This document shows, in pieces, positions 31,732 to 42,571 of a stretch of DNA of 64,000 nucleotides. The position numbers were made by a program, and so were the translations under genes. Source of the DNA: Protonemura montana (taxonomy: Eukaryota > Arthropoda > Insecta > Plecoptera > Nemouridae); the NCBI GenBank assembly GCA_947568835.1, contig OX387603.1, positions 6,174,701-6,238,700 on the forward strand. Reading direction: 5' to 3'. The notes below the pieces were generated by a model, which saw nothing but the letters and a program-made list of their open reading frames with translations, did no database searches and was not told the DNA's origin. How positions within the stretch are numbered: position 1 is the first letter of the stretch; each line of letters begins with the position of its first letter.

Positions 31732-34700
31732 ATGCTGAGACTTTTAAAAGAAAATCATCATGTCGACGAAATTGCTCTAGAAGTCACTGCTCTTGAAAAT
31801 CATCCAAAGCTTGCGGCGTAAGTAGATTGTGGTGTAGAGATAGTTTTGCGATTTCGTTTTTATGCATTGGAGAGCACTCAACGTACTGTCTAGAGAGGAG
31901 AGAGCGGAAATTAATTGACGATATGGTATGTCCTTACAATTGGCAAAGCACTTCAAACCTATTGCCTCAAAACATGCTGATGAGTTAAGTTGTGATCATA
32001 GTATAATCGTCATCGTTGTCCACCATCGTAACGCACCGTGTATTGACGCACTCCAAGGCAACAAGACTCTCAAATGTTCTGTCGTCAATCCGCTCTGATG
32101 CATCCCGACCAAGCCGGGCCAGTCACCCTTTAGAAATGTGTCCACCTTTTCGATCTAGCGGAGGAGTCTATTGGTTATACCTAATTGTCCAGAGGTAAAC
32201 TGCCCGCCTCAGGGTAGTGAATAAAAAGGAATACCTCCAAACCAACCCAAATTTTTCTCGGAAAGGTGCTGCTTGCTGCTACACGGAATGGCGTTCGCGT
32301 GCTTTGCGTGGGTCGTCGCCATGTTCGCCACAAGCCACGCTGAATTCAATGGGGTTGAGTTTCGACTCGATACCGACTTCCTTCGCTGGGACACCAAGCT
32401 GCCTGCCATATCCGTCTGCCAGCGCCACGGGAAAGTCGCTCCCGTACCCAAGGTACGCGTGCCTGTTCGTTTTTTTCTTGGGGAATAAAATCAGTCGAAT
32501 ATTTTGGAAATACATTGCAAATATTGCTTTAAAGAGGAAGGAAGTCGTGTCAATCTCTTCTTCTGTGCACTGATTTGGGTTGCAGAACTCTCGTTCGTGC
32601 AGGGAACTGTTCCTGGAGTGTTCGTGGAACGGTCGTCAGTTCGCGTGCTGCGAGCATTTCAAGGAACTTATTCTGCAAGACAGCCGCTGTTTTAGTCTTA
32701 ACTCGCAGCAGACGTGAGTTAGGGGAGAACGGAGAGGGATGGAAACGTGGCAGATTATATTTAAACTATCTCTTGAGTTCAGGAAGGCTTGAAAACTGTT
32801 AGCCGTCACCATAGTGGAGCTTTCTCTACGTGACTACGTATTTACCTGAGCCGACTGCTCTTCATGAGCAGGCAATGTATAATTATGCTACAATGCATAC
32901 TGCCTCACCTAAACAGTGGAACGGATATTTATGGGAACAATTAACCTAGGCTTCTGTATTATGTTCCACATGGATAATTAATAATATTTTTATTGTCCAT
33001 GAATTGGGAACAGGACCTGAATTATAAGATCTGTGTGACTTGTGAAAAGTGTAACTTTTACTTATTTTCAGAGAAGACAGCGTAGAAGACACGCCGTTCG
33101 TTATCAATGGACTGGACGGACATGCTAAGCTTGAATTCCAATTCTCAGCGGCAGTGCAAGTAAAACCTCTTATTTGTTTAAGTTGAAATCGAATCCAAGA
33201 TTTCCAAGGCATCCAAGATTTCAAACATATCAGTCCCAATGATTCTTTGTTTGATAGTATTAACCTGAAGCAAGGCCACTAAAATCAAATTTTTGGACGG
33301 TTATTTTTGTAGCCAACTTTGAGAAAAATCTTTGAAGCATATGAGATTCAATGGTAAGATTCAACTTTTGGTAGCTTTGGAGATACTGAGATCGTATACA
33401 AGCAGATTTTAGAATATGCTTTCTTATGTTACTGTGGGTAGAGAATCAACTTTCAATCCCTCCAACCCTTGTACTGGTCAGGCGTTATTACAAGGACGCC
33501 ATCCCAACAACCCCTTTTCGTGCTGCACCATTGTCACCGTGTGACACCATTTTTATAATTTTAAAAAATGTTTTGTTTTGTTCTAACGACTCAATGTGTA
33601 TTGGACTTACGTGTCCAAGGTTATGTGTCCTTACTCGGCGCATGCGCTCGGTAGCTGCAAACAATTTCTGTTTTGCAGATATTCGTACACGACCCCAAAG
33701 CCGTAAGCTTTTCGGCCAACGTCTCAATGCCGCGAGAGCTCCGACCACCAGGTGACCACCACGTTGAGTTCGTTACGTTAAAGTTGTTTGTTGTCTATTG
33801 ACAGAGAACGCACTCAAAAACAAATTTCAAGAATAAGAATGTGTATCCTATGCTATGAAAATGTTATGATGGGATTCGTTGTGGGATGTCGAACGCTGGC
33901 CCGAGATGGGTAACTATCATACACATTACCAGTTCTGTTCGGCAGGGGAGTTGGAGGGATGAAAGTTAGTACAACAACTTCACTCGCCTTGCTTATCAAC
34001 CTCTCGACAGCATGGATTTGTGGAGGAATCCTGCTGCTCGAGTTGTACCGTCCTTCGAAAGGGATGTTAAGTCGGTGGTCCCCTTAGTGCACTAAAACAT
34101 GAGTAGGCTACGTGCCGGCGCCGAGTTCCCCCTCCTTCCTTCTAGGCTATGTTAGGTTCATTATCATTCATCATCCTCATCATCATCCACTCATTCACCA
34201 ACGCCATTGGACCAGTGCTGCGGGGCCAGTCGTCAAAACAGTGCGTCGTTAAACACCACAAATCAATCAATCAGCTGGTCCGAGACCGTTTATTTGGGTT
34301 GCAAATCTCATCTAAACCTATAGATTCCGAGAGGAATTCACAAAAATAACAGCTATCTATACAGCATTGGAAACAATCACCAACCATGATTAATAAGGGC
34401 CGAGGAAGCGACAAATCGTCAGGTGCCAAGCAATACAAGAGTGCTATTACGTAAGGTTGGATTGGAGGTGAGGTTGCTTTGGATTCAGAACTTTTTAGTT
34501 TAGCACTACAGCTATGATCATCCTCAATTTCACCCCCAATGAAAAAAGCACTCGTGTGCATTTTTGTGCGAGCTTTTGTTCGATCTCTACCGGCCAAACG
34601 CCAAACGACTCCGCCAATTTTGACCTTTACGAACATTTCCTTTTTTTTAAATCCAATTTTCTTTACAAAAACGGCGATACTTGCTGTGGTTGTAATTTGC

Positions 34701-36176
34701 AGAAATTTTTTCCATGACGGAATTGTGTAATACATCGACAGAACCGAAAAAATAACGAGGGATGCTGAGGGACTGGGCCCCCTCCCTCGCAAAGAAATAA
34801 CCGCTCATCTATAACTCAACGTGAACCCCAAGCCAAGTTTGCAATCACCAACCTAGACCCGAACTTTTCAGGCGTCCTTCGGCACCTAGAGCTGGCTTTC
34901 ACCTTCAAGGAGCTGCTCGCCGAGGAAAGCGTGCGCACTCTAACCACGACACAACGCGCTTGCGTGCTACCTGGGGAGCGAACGCTGCAATACCACCCGC
35001 GTTACAGCGAGTCTGCATGCCGAGTCGAGTGTCTCATGCAGAGGCAGGTCGAGACTTGTGGGTGCTCCTCTCATTTGCTGGCGTTAGGTAGGCAGAGTTG
35101 CGCATGCTGCATGGCCGCATTACCTCACGATAACCCACAATTGACATAGCAATAAGCACAAGCACTAGCACAGCGACATTGCGAATTTAAAGGTCACGCA
35201 GTTTTCCAAAATGAGTCTTTGGGTTTTGAATGGCTTGGCTTTGAGGGAATGATTAGTGAAATCTAACTTACCTACTCTCTGTACCATCATGTATGTACAT
35301 TTTTTTGCACAGCAGCAGCAAACTTCTAGTTTCGAAAAGGATCTTGGTCTGCAAAAAGCCCACAGATTGCTTCAAAATGGACATAATACAAAATAAATCC
35401 GTAAATCGTTACAGTAGAGAGCGACGATAGATTTTTTAACGAATAGATGCGAATTTGCCAGAGTTGACCACCTATAGTCCAATCAATCTGCTTGCCCTAT
35501 CCTAGCATTGTGGTCGTGGCGGTAACTGCTTGTGATTGACACAGGATTGCGGTGCGACGAGCGCGGTGCGCGGTGTCTTGCACTGGCGCGGCAGAAGCTG
35601 GCAGACGATGGCGCTCAGTGCGCTTGCCCCACCGAGTGCGAGGTGGTTGATGTCACAATCGTGCGCTACTCTCTATCGCGGTGAGCAGCTCAAACTGGCA
35701 CTTGAGCCCCACTGTCTCCTTTTTAATGGTTCGACATCGAATTCAAAATCCCACTAACCCCTTTGCCACAATTTCCTTGCGGTGACTTCAAGGTCATGAT
35801 CAAGGACTTATAAGCCACGGATGCCATGATAAAATGACTCCAAGGTCTTCATAGAATAGTAACGTACGGTATGAGAGGAGCGGGTAAATACATAGCAAAC
35901 ATACACACAGTTCTCGGTAATTCTCCTATACTCGCGGCCAGCTTGCGACTACAGCCCCTGCGCTAGTCTCGCGACTACGGCCACGGCACTACGCTCTCTT
36001 CCTGCAAAGGTAGCAACCCTTGCAGTACTGAATGACACGTACCGATGTGGGTCATGGTATCTAGGTTCAATGTTTCAGCGGCCAGCCGAAGCGGCATTCA
36101 GCAAGGCTCACTCTCCTGTCGCCGCCGAAGGAGAGGCTGACGATGTACGCGCGGGCCAGCAACCTGGACGCCCTGG
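31732..36176 (+). CDS. DEG/ENaC (pickpocket-like) channel gene 1, no second membrane segment found
   Basis: Eight exons join in phase: 31732-31817, 32266-32452, 32586-32713, 33072-33159, 33679-33751, 34872-35087, 35545-35680 and 36079-36176, about 337 codons. Seen features are a hydrophobic TM1 (CCLLLHGMAFACFAWVVAMF), the post-TM1 LPAISVC box, the Cys-rich finger region (SCRELFLECSWNGRQFACCE, DSRCFSLN), IFVHDPKAV, and the palm/knuckle cysteines (QRACVLPGE, YSESACRVECLMQR, CGCSSH, CACPTECEVV). These are extracellular parts of trimeric amiloride-sensitive sodium channels. The N-terminal HG gating motif is not evident, and the exons for the last beta strand and TM2 were not found. A short open exon at 37297 (CPDCPYERAA) fits the phase but ends in a stop without TM2. 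The first exon and the 33751 donor are the least certain. It is either a decaying tandem duplicate or a gene with unseen last exons. Confidence 0.75.
33350..33430 (+). repeat. Short dispersed repeat R3, copy 1
   Basis: The block TTCAACTTTTGGTAGCTTTG through TGCTTTCTTATGTTACTGTGG matches 40929-41010 (TTCAACTTTTGGTAGCCATG through TGCTTTCTTATGCTACCACA). Both are about 80 bp and in the same orientation. The family is unknown. Confidence 0.6.
33866..34275 (+). mobile_element. SINE-like element, full-length copy B
   Basis: Collinear with copy A over its whole length, with a head containing GATGGGTAACTATCATAC, the CCTTGCTTATCAACCTCTCG core and a CAATCAATCAATC tail. It sits in the intron of DEG/ENaC gene 1 between the exons at 33679-33751 and 34872-35087, in the gene's orientation. 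Confidence 0.8.
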
Positions 36177-37296
36177 GTACGACAGTATTTCTTACAAAAA
36201 GGCTTGTTTTTGTTGCCTCAGTTTAGTATTGAAAAGCTAGCTCCAATTTCAAAAACGTTTACAGCAGTGGCAGCTGGTAAGACATTTCGGTTCCGGGGCA
36301 AAGATAAAACCCAATTATGGTAAAGGGCGGTCGAAGAAAAAGGGGTTTGGTGGTATTAGACCCCCCCCCCCACAATCATTTTTGTTTGTTTCAAGGATAT
36401 TTTAGGAGACCATCTGTGCGTTTTACGTATAGTTTGGGCCAGAAAACCCATCTACAAAATCCATTTTTACATCTGATTTTTGTAGGTAAGAAACTTTATT
36501 CCCAGAATATGAGACGCCAAATCCTAACTGAAGAAATTGTTCTCAAATACTTGTTTAAAGCTTCTAACTATAGACCAAAAATAAGTTATGTTGAAACAAT
36601 TGTTTTCAATTATTTAAAAAACAACTTCCTACAAATATTCATTTGACCTCAAAAACTATATTATACCTAATCGGATGAATGCAAAGAGCTAGTGGGCATG
36701 CCCATGCTGCTTGCTGGGCACAAGACCGACGACAAACGCGCACCCAGCTCGTAAAATTGAATATCTCTGATGCAGAGTTATACTGTATTTTAGTTCAAGC
36801 TTCAATTTGATATGAAATTCGATATATTTGCTTCACTTATAGCCAGGTATTCGAGCATGGAAGTGAATTAAGTTCTTCGAATGTTTTGCGAGACTTTCAA
36901 TTGGATTGAAAGTGAATTTTTTAGCTTCATAGATAAAATTAACATTACGTTCGTACATATAATGCACAGTTGGTCAAATTTTCAGGTATGTAAGCAAATT
37001 CACCGTCTTTCTGTTGATATTTCTTGGCTATCGCCGAGAGCCGATATTTTCGCCCTATCCGAATCAGCAAGGGCCTGCCTCAATATTTGGTCCAGCGAAC
37101 GTAGATTTCCTATCCTTTTAATACTGTCGAGATCGGAGCATTATCTAGGCGGTCCAGAGCGGCGTGTGTCTAGTCGCGTCTTGACAAAGAAAGTCACGAG
37201 AAGAATACATATCCAGCAAAAACTTAAAAGTCAGTATATTTTATAAACATTATTGTAACTCTCTTCCCTTTTCTCACTTCTCTCGCCACCTACCAG
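36177..37296. other. Stretch searched for missing DEG/ENaC exons
   Basis: Where the last beta-strand and TM2 exons of gene 1 should lie, I see only AT-rich DNA, an 11-nt C-run at 36361-36371 and ORFs without a GLFLG-S or similar selectivity motif. Confidence 0.5.
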
Positions 37297-37419
37297 GGCC
37301 TTGTCCCGACTGCCCTTATGAGCGAGCTGCTGACAGGAAAGAGGCAGAAATGGAGAGCATAGAATTTACTTTAGATTTAGCACGTATCAAGACGAGAAAT
37401 ATAACATTTTACGCCTAAT

Positions 37420-38560
37420 CAGTAACTCAGTTGTACCTAAATTCGCAGAACTTGCCAGGTACTGGCTGGATGGTCAACTGTTGAAATATGTTGTACAGTT
37501 GGAAGTGGCGTATTGTGGATCGTGGATCGAACAATAGGGAAGGAACCAAAAAATACTCACCACGCAAACTTCTGTCGGAAGTTAGGGTTGACACGCCAGG
37601 AAAAAATGTGAAATTCTCGTGCGTTTCTTAGTTTATCGTCATATTTCCAACGATGGTCATGTTGCTCTCGGGAATTACCCTTGTCGGCCGAGCAGACTCT
37701 CGAAGTGGTAAGCGTCTCCCGCTAAGCTAGCAAGCACGCCGGTTCTGAGAAATTTGCGACTTATGTAGTTCATTTTGTACTAGCACTTGACCACATACAC
37801 CTGGTCATATTTTTTTTTCACTTTACCACCGGTAATTCACTCGCATCGCATCTCTTGTACCAATTTGGTTAAAACGATCGGATTTACGCATCTATACTAG
37901 GCAATATTAGACAATGGCGGTCGAGATCGGCCTTGGCCGGCCACCGCCAGTGTTAATTTTCACGCGCTCTAACAAATCTCGTCGTGGCAAATATAGAAAT
38001 TCATCCATCATGTCTATGTTAGGTTCACACAGAAATATTATCACACACTGCACATCACAGATACCGAAATCACAACTCACAAATCTGACAAACTACTTAA
38101 ATTCCACTGTACAATGCACTAAAAAATGTCAAAAAACTACCCTGGCCTGGTGGTCAGAGTCGATGAACCCTCGGGCAGGGTCTATCGGCGTTCGGGTGCC
38201 TTCGGCACCTCTTACGTCACCAATGTGTCTTTTTTACCTCTACGATTGGCTGAATCAGCGCGCCGATTTGGGACTGGGAGATTTCGCCGTTGCACGCTGT
38301 GCCGCCATAGCGCTAGGTAAAGCGGGATGCGTACATTTAAGGGGCGACGAAACTGCGTTAATTTATGGCGTATTCGACTGGACGGAGCGCTCTCGCTAGG
38401 AGCTGGTGTAAGTCCAGTGGAGATCATTACGTTTTGAGACATTTTCAAACCAGCCCTGGTGCAAGCCAGTCGAAAACGCTATTAGAGCTAGATTGATTCT
38501 ACAACAAAACTCTCTCTCTAGTTATTTTCATTTAATTTCCTGGAGCAGTTATGACTCCCC
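37420..38560. other. No supported gene
   Basis: The plus-strand ORF at 37914-38399 has no recognisable domain. A tRNA-like A box (TGGCCTGGTGGTCAGAG) at about 38144 and a GGCCGAGCAG motif near 37687 hint at more eroded tRNA-derived sequence, but no convincing B boxes were found. Confidence 0.4.
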
Positions 38561-38599
38561 TGCCCTATGCCGCCACTTCTGGTAGGGCTAGTAAACCAT

Positions 38600-38781
38600 T
38601 CATGGAAAAGCCCCAGCCAGAGTTTTCACTGACTTGTTGATTTCGATCCCCAGTGGCGTTCGCTTGCGTGTCTCGGCTTTTGACAAACGCCAACTTGTTG
38701 TCGGCTACCGAGACAGTTGTCTCCCTCGTCCGGAGGGTGCGCAATCGCGGGGCCGCGCCACTTTCACCGGTGGTCGCCATG
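38600..38781 (-). CDS. Possible first coding exon of an unidentified minus-strand gene
   Basis: A GC-rich island reads from an ATG at 38781 as MATTGESGAAPRLRTLRTRE and on, for about 49 residues, to a possible donor GTCAGT. Composition and base content stand out from the AT-rich surroundings. No following exon was located and the protein is not recognised. The ORF runs on to 38565 if unspliced. It may be a chance ORF in a CpG-rich segment. Confidence 0.25.
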
Positions 38782-38894
38782 GAGCTGACTATCAGTGGTG
38801 ACAAGGAGAAACTGCTATGACAGCCTCGCCGTGGACAACCAATCAGGAGGCTGGGTTTTAAGTTCGGAAACTTTTGCTTTGCTGTGTTTTGCGA

Positions 38895-39190
38895 CGCACT
38901 GTTTTGACAACGGATCCTGTGTCACTGGTCTTATGGCTTCGGTGAATGATTGGGTGATGCTGGGGATTATGTTGAATCTGAACTAGCCTAGAAGTGAGCA
39001 GGGGTAATTGGCGCTGGTGCGTAGCCTACTCTTGACGAAGATTATAAAGGGAACCACTGGCCAAAGAATGGTCCTATTCGAACAAGCTTTCTCCACAAAT
39101 CCATGCTGTCGAGAGGTTGATAAGCAAGGCAATGAAGTTGCTGCACTAACTTCCATCCCTTCAACCTCTCCCCAACTGAACTCGTCATAC
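38895..39190 (-). mobile_element. SINE-like element, copy C (inverted)
   Basis: Read on the minus strand this has GAAGTTAGTGCAGCAACTTC-type core, CTTGCTTATCAACCTCTCGA, CATGGATTTGTGGAG, then CAATCATTCACCGAAGCCAT and GACCAGTGACACAGGATCC. It is the only inverted copy in the window. The 5' head is incomplete. Confidence 0.75.
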
Positions 39191-40583
39191 TTTAAATCCT
39201 GTCTCCGCTCTGTGTTGTTCGGTAATCTCATAAGAACCGGTGTTTCCAATTTGCCAATCCGTTCGGTCTGCAACTTTTTACAATCCATATCTTTTGGACA
39301 TAATCGCACGGTAAGAAGTACGAGTTTTACTTTAGATGTAAGCAAATCAATGTTAATAGGCGTGAGTTCGATATTTTCCATCATCTAGCTCACGGCGACG
39401 ATGGGGTTTTATGCTAGCTTGCAAAATAGCATTCATTCTCAAGGCGACATTCACTATGGTGAGCCATTCCAGGATTTGCTCACCCATGCACTAACATGGG
39501 TAGAAAGAGGAATGCTTCAAAGAATGTGACAGGTCCATTAATCAGGATCGATATCATTTCTACCGTCCACAACGCCGTGCTATCAAAACATATCTAGTAT
39601 TGGAATTGTGACATGGAATTGAAATCTGTGTTGTCACACCAAACAAACCAGAAGCACTAAATCGGTGTGGACTGCAATAACAATACTAATATTGGAATAT
39701 CATGTTCGTGTCAAAATTATGGTAAAATATCAACATGTCAAGCACAAGAATCTGCGCAGACAATACTTTGGCTCTAATAGAGTGTTCATTAATTGTTATA
39801 CACTGTATTTTTTGGCTTTTGCATTGTGAGTGAAAATATTTCAGTGACATATCTCTGTGCGTGAATACTGTTTGTTTCAATAAACATTTAAATGTCTGTG
39901 ATTTTGTGACTGTAATTTTTCTGTTGGATGCCATCAAGAGGTAGTTGCTGCAAGTTCTGACTAAATCACAGCACTGATCGGCCGATGAAGGGCGGTTGGA
40001 ATTCTGAGAATATATTCTAGGTGGACTTGTGCTTACATTTCATAGAATTTATTTGCAGGCTTTTGGTAGGTGACACATAAAATCATTTAAATTATCAATA
40101 AAGCTATACCTACGAACACGACATGAAACAGTCATAAATTAAAACTAAACTCAATTAAAGCCTCAGCATAAGTCGGTGCAGGTAATCATGGTCACGAAGA
40201 ACAATTGGAAATATGGAACTGGATTTTATAATTGATGCCCATGAGTACGTATGGAATACGAAAGACTTTGTTCGACATTCAATTAACTTTTATCCTATGT
40301 ATCTGTTTGACAATAATAATTGATGTCACTTTTTCCTATCGACTGGATCAAGCAAGAATTGATTTGCGTGCATACCGCTTGAGGTGCCTGAGCCTTTGTT
40401 TATTTCACAACAGGTATACAATATAACACAAGTGTGAAATAAAATACCTATTTTTTCACAAACTGCGCAATAAAAGGATTACTTATTTTCAACCTGCTAT
40501 CAATTGTGAACGCTCGGTGCTAATTTTGGGTGTTTCTCGCCAGGTAATTCGACAAGGAAGTACCTTTTATCGTAAAAACTATA
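39191..40583. other. No supported gene
   Basis: AT-rich DNA with only short ORFs; nothing recognised. Confidence 0.5.
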
Positions 40584-40655
40584 ACCGTCTCAAAAATTGA
40601 TGGCCAAACGGGGCATCATCCCCGTTTGGGCATCAATTTTTGAGACGGTTAAAGT
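40584..40655. repeat. Near-perfect palindrome, about 30-bp arms
   Basis: The left arm, ACCGTCTCAAAAATTGATGG then CCAAACGGGG, is followed by CATCAT and the inverted right arm CCCCGTTTGGGCATCAATTT, TTGAGACGGT. One base differs between the arms. It is flanked on the right by TAAAGTGTTCCTAATAATAAT, which also flanks the half-copy at 24826-24880, so this is a mobile or copied palindrome, possibly a tiny MITE. Confidence 0.85.
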
Positions 40656-40928
40656 GTTCCTAATAATAATATATCCCGCGCATTGCAAGCGTTTGCAATT
40701 TACATAAGATTTCAGCTAGAATTTACCTATTTGTGCATTCACTGCGTCATCTTTTTGTCAGCTTTTAGACTGTTGCACCTCATGTTTCTTGATAGCTGAT
40801 GAGGACGTAGCATTCCTAAAACTTCGCTTAAAACTGTGCATCAGCAAAAAGTACTAAAACGTTTCTAAGATAGCCCTTTTCGTTGCCAGCTTTAAAAAAA
40901 AAAACTATTAAGCATAGTTTTAGTGGTG

Positions 40929-41010
40929 GATTCAACTTTTGGTAGCCATGGTGGTGCTGAGATCTCCGTTCACAGATTCTAATTTCTGCTTTCTTATGCT
41001 ACCACAAGTA
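40929..41010 (+). repeat. Short dispersed repeat R3, copy 2
   Basis: The partner of 33350-33430. The TTCAACTTTTGGTAGC start and the CTTTCTTATG block are conserved, with the middle more diverged (GGTGGTGCTGAGATCTCC). Confidence 0.6.
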
Positions 41011-42553
41011 TATAGCTTATGGATTCGCGAAACACCCAGCGTTTCAGGCATCCCATACAGCGCCGGCCGCCTATGCATGTTGCACCAACAACACGTTTAA
41101 CTTAAACTGCAGGTGCATGTATGCATTAATTGCATGCAAGTGTATAGTGCAATTTGTTCGACGCAGAGCAAAAAGAGCGGTAGAGCAAAAAATGTGTCCC
41201 ATTGAGACCATGGGACCTTCTGCGTAGGCTTGGTTGGGGATCGAATAGCGGACAAAGCCTCGAGGCACCGTTTCCAAGGGCTGTGAAGACAAACCTGAAG
41301 ACAGAAAGTGTGCTGGGGCAATCACGTAAGTCGCGTTTGTTTTCTTCCATTGGCAACATCGACACCCAGTGGAGGAGGTAGATTCTCGTTTCTTCTCATC
41401 AAGAGAAAAACACCCAATAAAAGTAACAAGAATAACAGGACGTATAAAACATTGTGATGCTGTTATATTAGGTTAGGAAACAGAAATGAAGCTGTTTTGC
41501 AAGCAGGTAATGCAAGTAAAACACTTCTGTGCAACCATATCATAAGCCAAAACTTAATTTTAAATTTCCTTTGAGGATTGGTCACCCAACGCGTTCCCTA
41601 TGGCCGTAACTCTGTAACCTTCGCGTTTAGTTCCATCACTGGCCATCTGATTAAGAAAGGTAAAGAAGATTAATTGCCAAAAGATTGTTAAGTAATGGGT
41701 TTAAATAAGTACACAAACGAGGTTCAATTAAGCAAGGCACTATAGCGGACGGAAAGGACATTTTTTCGCGAGGTTGCGGATGTAATTCTAATAGAATTCT
41801 ATTGGCTCTGATTAAATGGACACCGATCACGCTAGGTGTACAATTGTGCATCTAGCGGTTTGCAACACACCCCTTCCTCAGCGAGAGGGGTGTAAAGGGG
41901 GTCTCTAATGCGTTCAATTTCAATCCTATTAACGAGCTCGCCGAGGCTGCACGACAGAGCTGGCGTCAAGTGTAGCCATTGTTGACACTGAAAGTTACAT
42001 ATAAGTCACTGCAGCAGGGTTCGGTAATGGAATTGTATAGAAAACTCAGTGGTAATAGCTTCCATTTAAGACAATTTATTAAAGCATTTTCAAAAGATAA
42101 CCTTTAGTTCGGTACTGTAGTGTCCGAGTTGACTTCTTGCAGCACGACTTGCGAATTCAGTACTTGGTTCTACTAACAAGTAACATATGAAAATACTATA
42201 CCATTTTTGACTCCGAATTAAAGCAGTGCCCCAGCTCTTAGGTTGGAGAAGCTGGATAACAATTGAAGTTCTTTTGAAACAGCTTCACGATTATCAAGAC
42301 TTTTTCCGGATCTTTTGTCATTAGGGTTACCTCTATGGTATACCTGTTTTCAGCGTAGGTACTACAACTTTTTAGGCAGGCATTCTAGTTAAGTAATATT
42401 TTCCGTTTTCGTGCTTTCTGTTCAGAAGTTCCGAGCTTGGACACCACTGACAATTGTTGAAACGCCTGAGCGCAAATTGTAATCGTTTTAAATTCTTACA
42501 TTTGAAGTTCAAAACTTTTCCTCGACTCGGATTGTCCATCTCTTCTCCCATTA
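41011..42553. other. Upstream region of DEG/ENaC gene 2
   Basis: No exon was recognised. ORFs on the minus strand at 41071-41365 and 41651-41851 lack domains and splice support. An upstream coding or noncoding exon of gene 2 is likely here, because the exon at 42555 begins right after an acceptor. Confidence 0.4.
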
Positions 42554-42571
42554 GTGCGCAGTGGCCGATGT

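Noticed and set aside
34271-34792. 173-codon minus-strand ORF
   Set aside because: It overlaps the tail of SINE copy B and an intron of DEG/ENaC gene 1, and has no domain or splice support.
36881-37246. Plus-strand ORF tested as the missing DEG/ENaC C-terminus
   Set aside because: It has no second membrane segment, no G-x-S filter and no matching splice acceptor.
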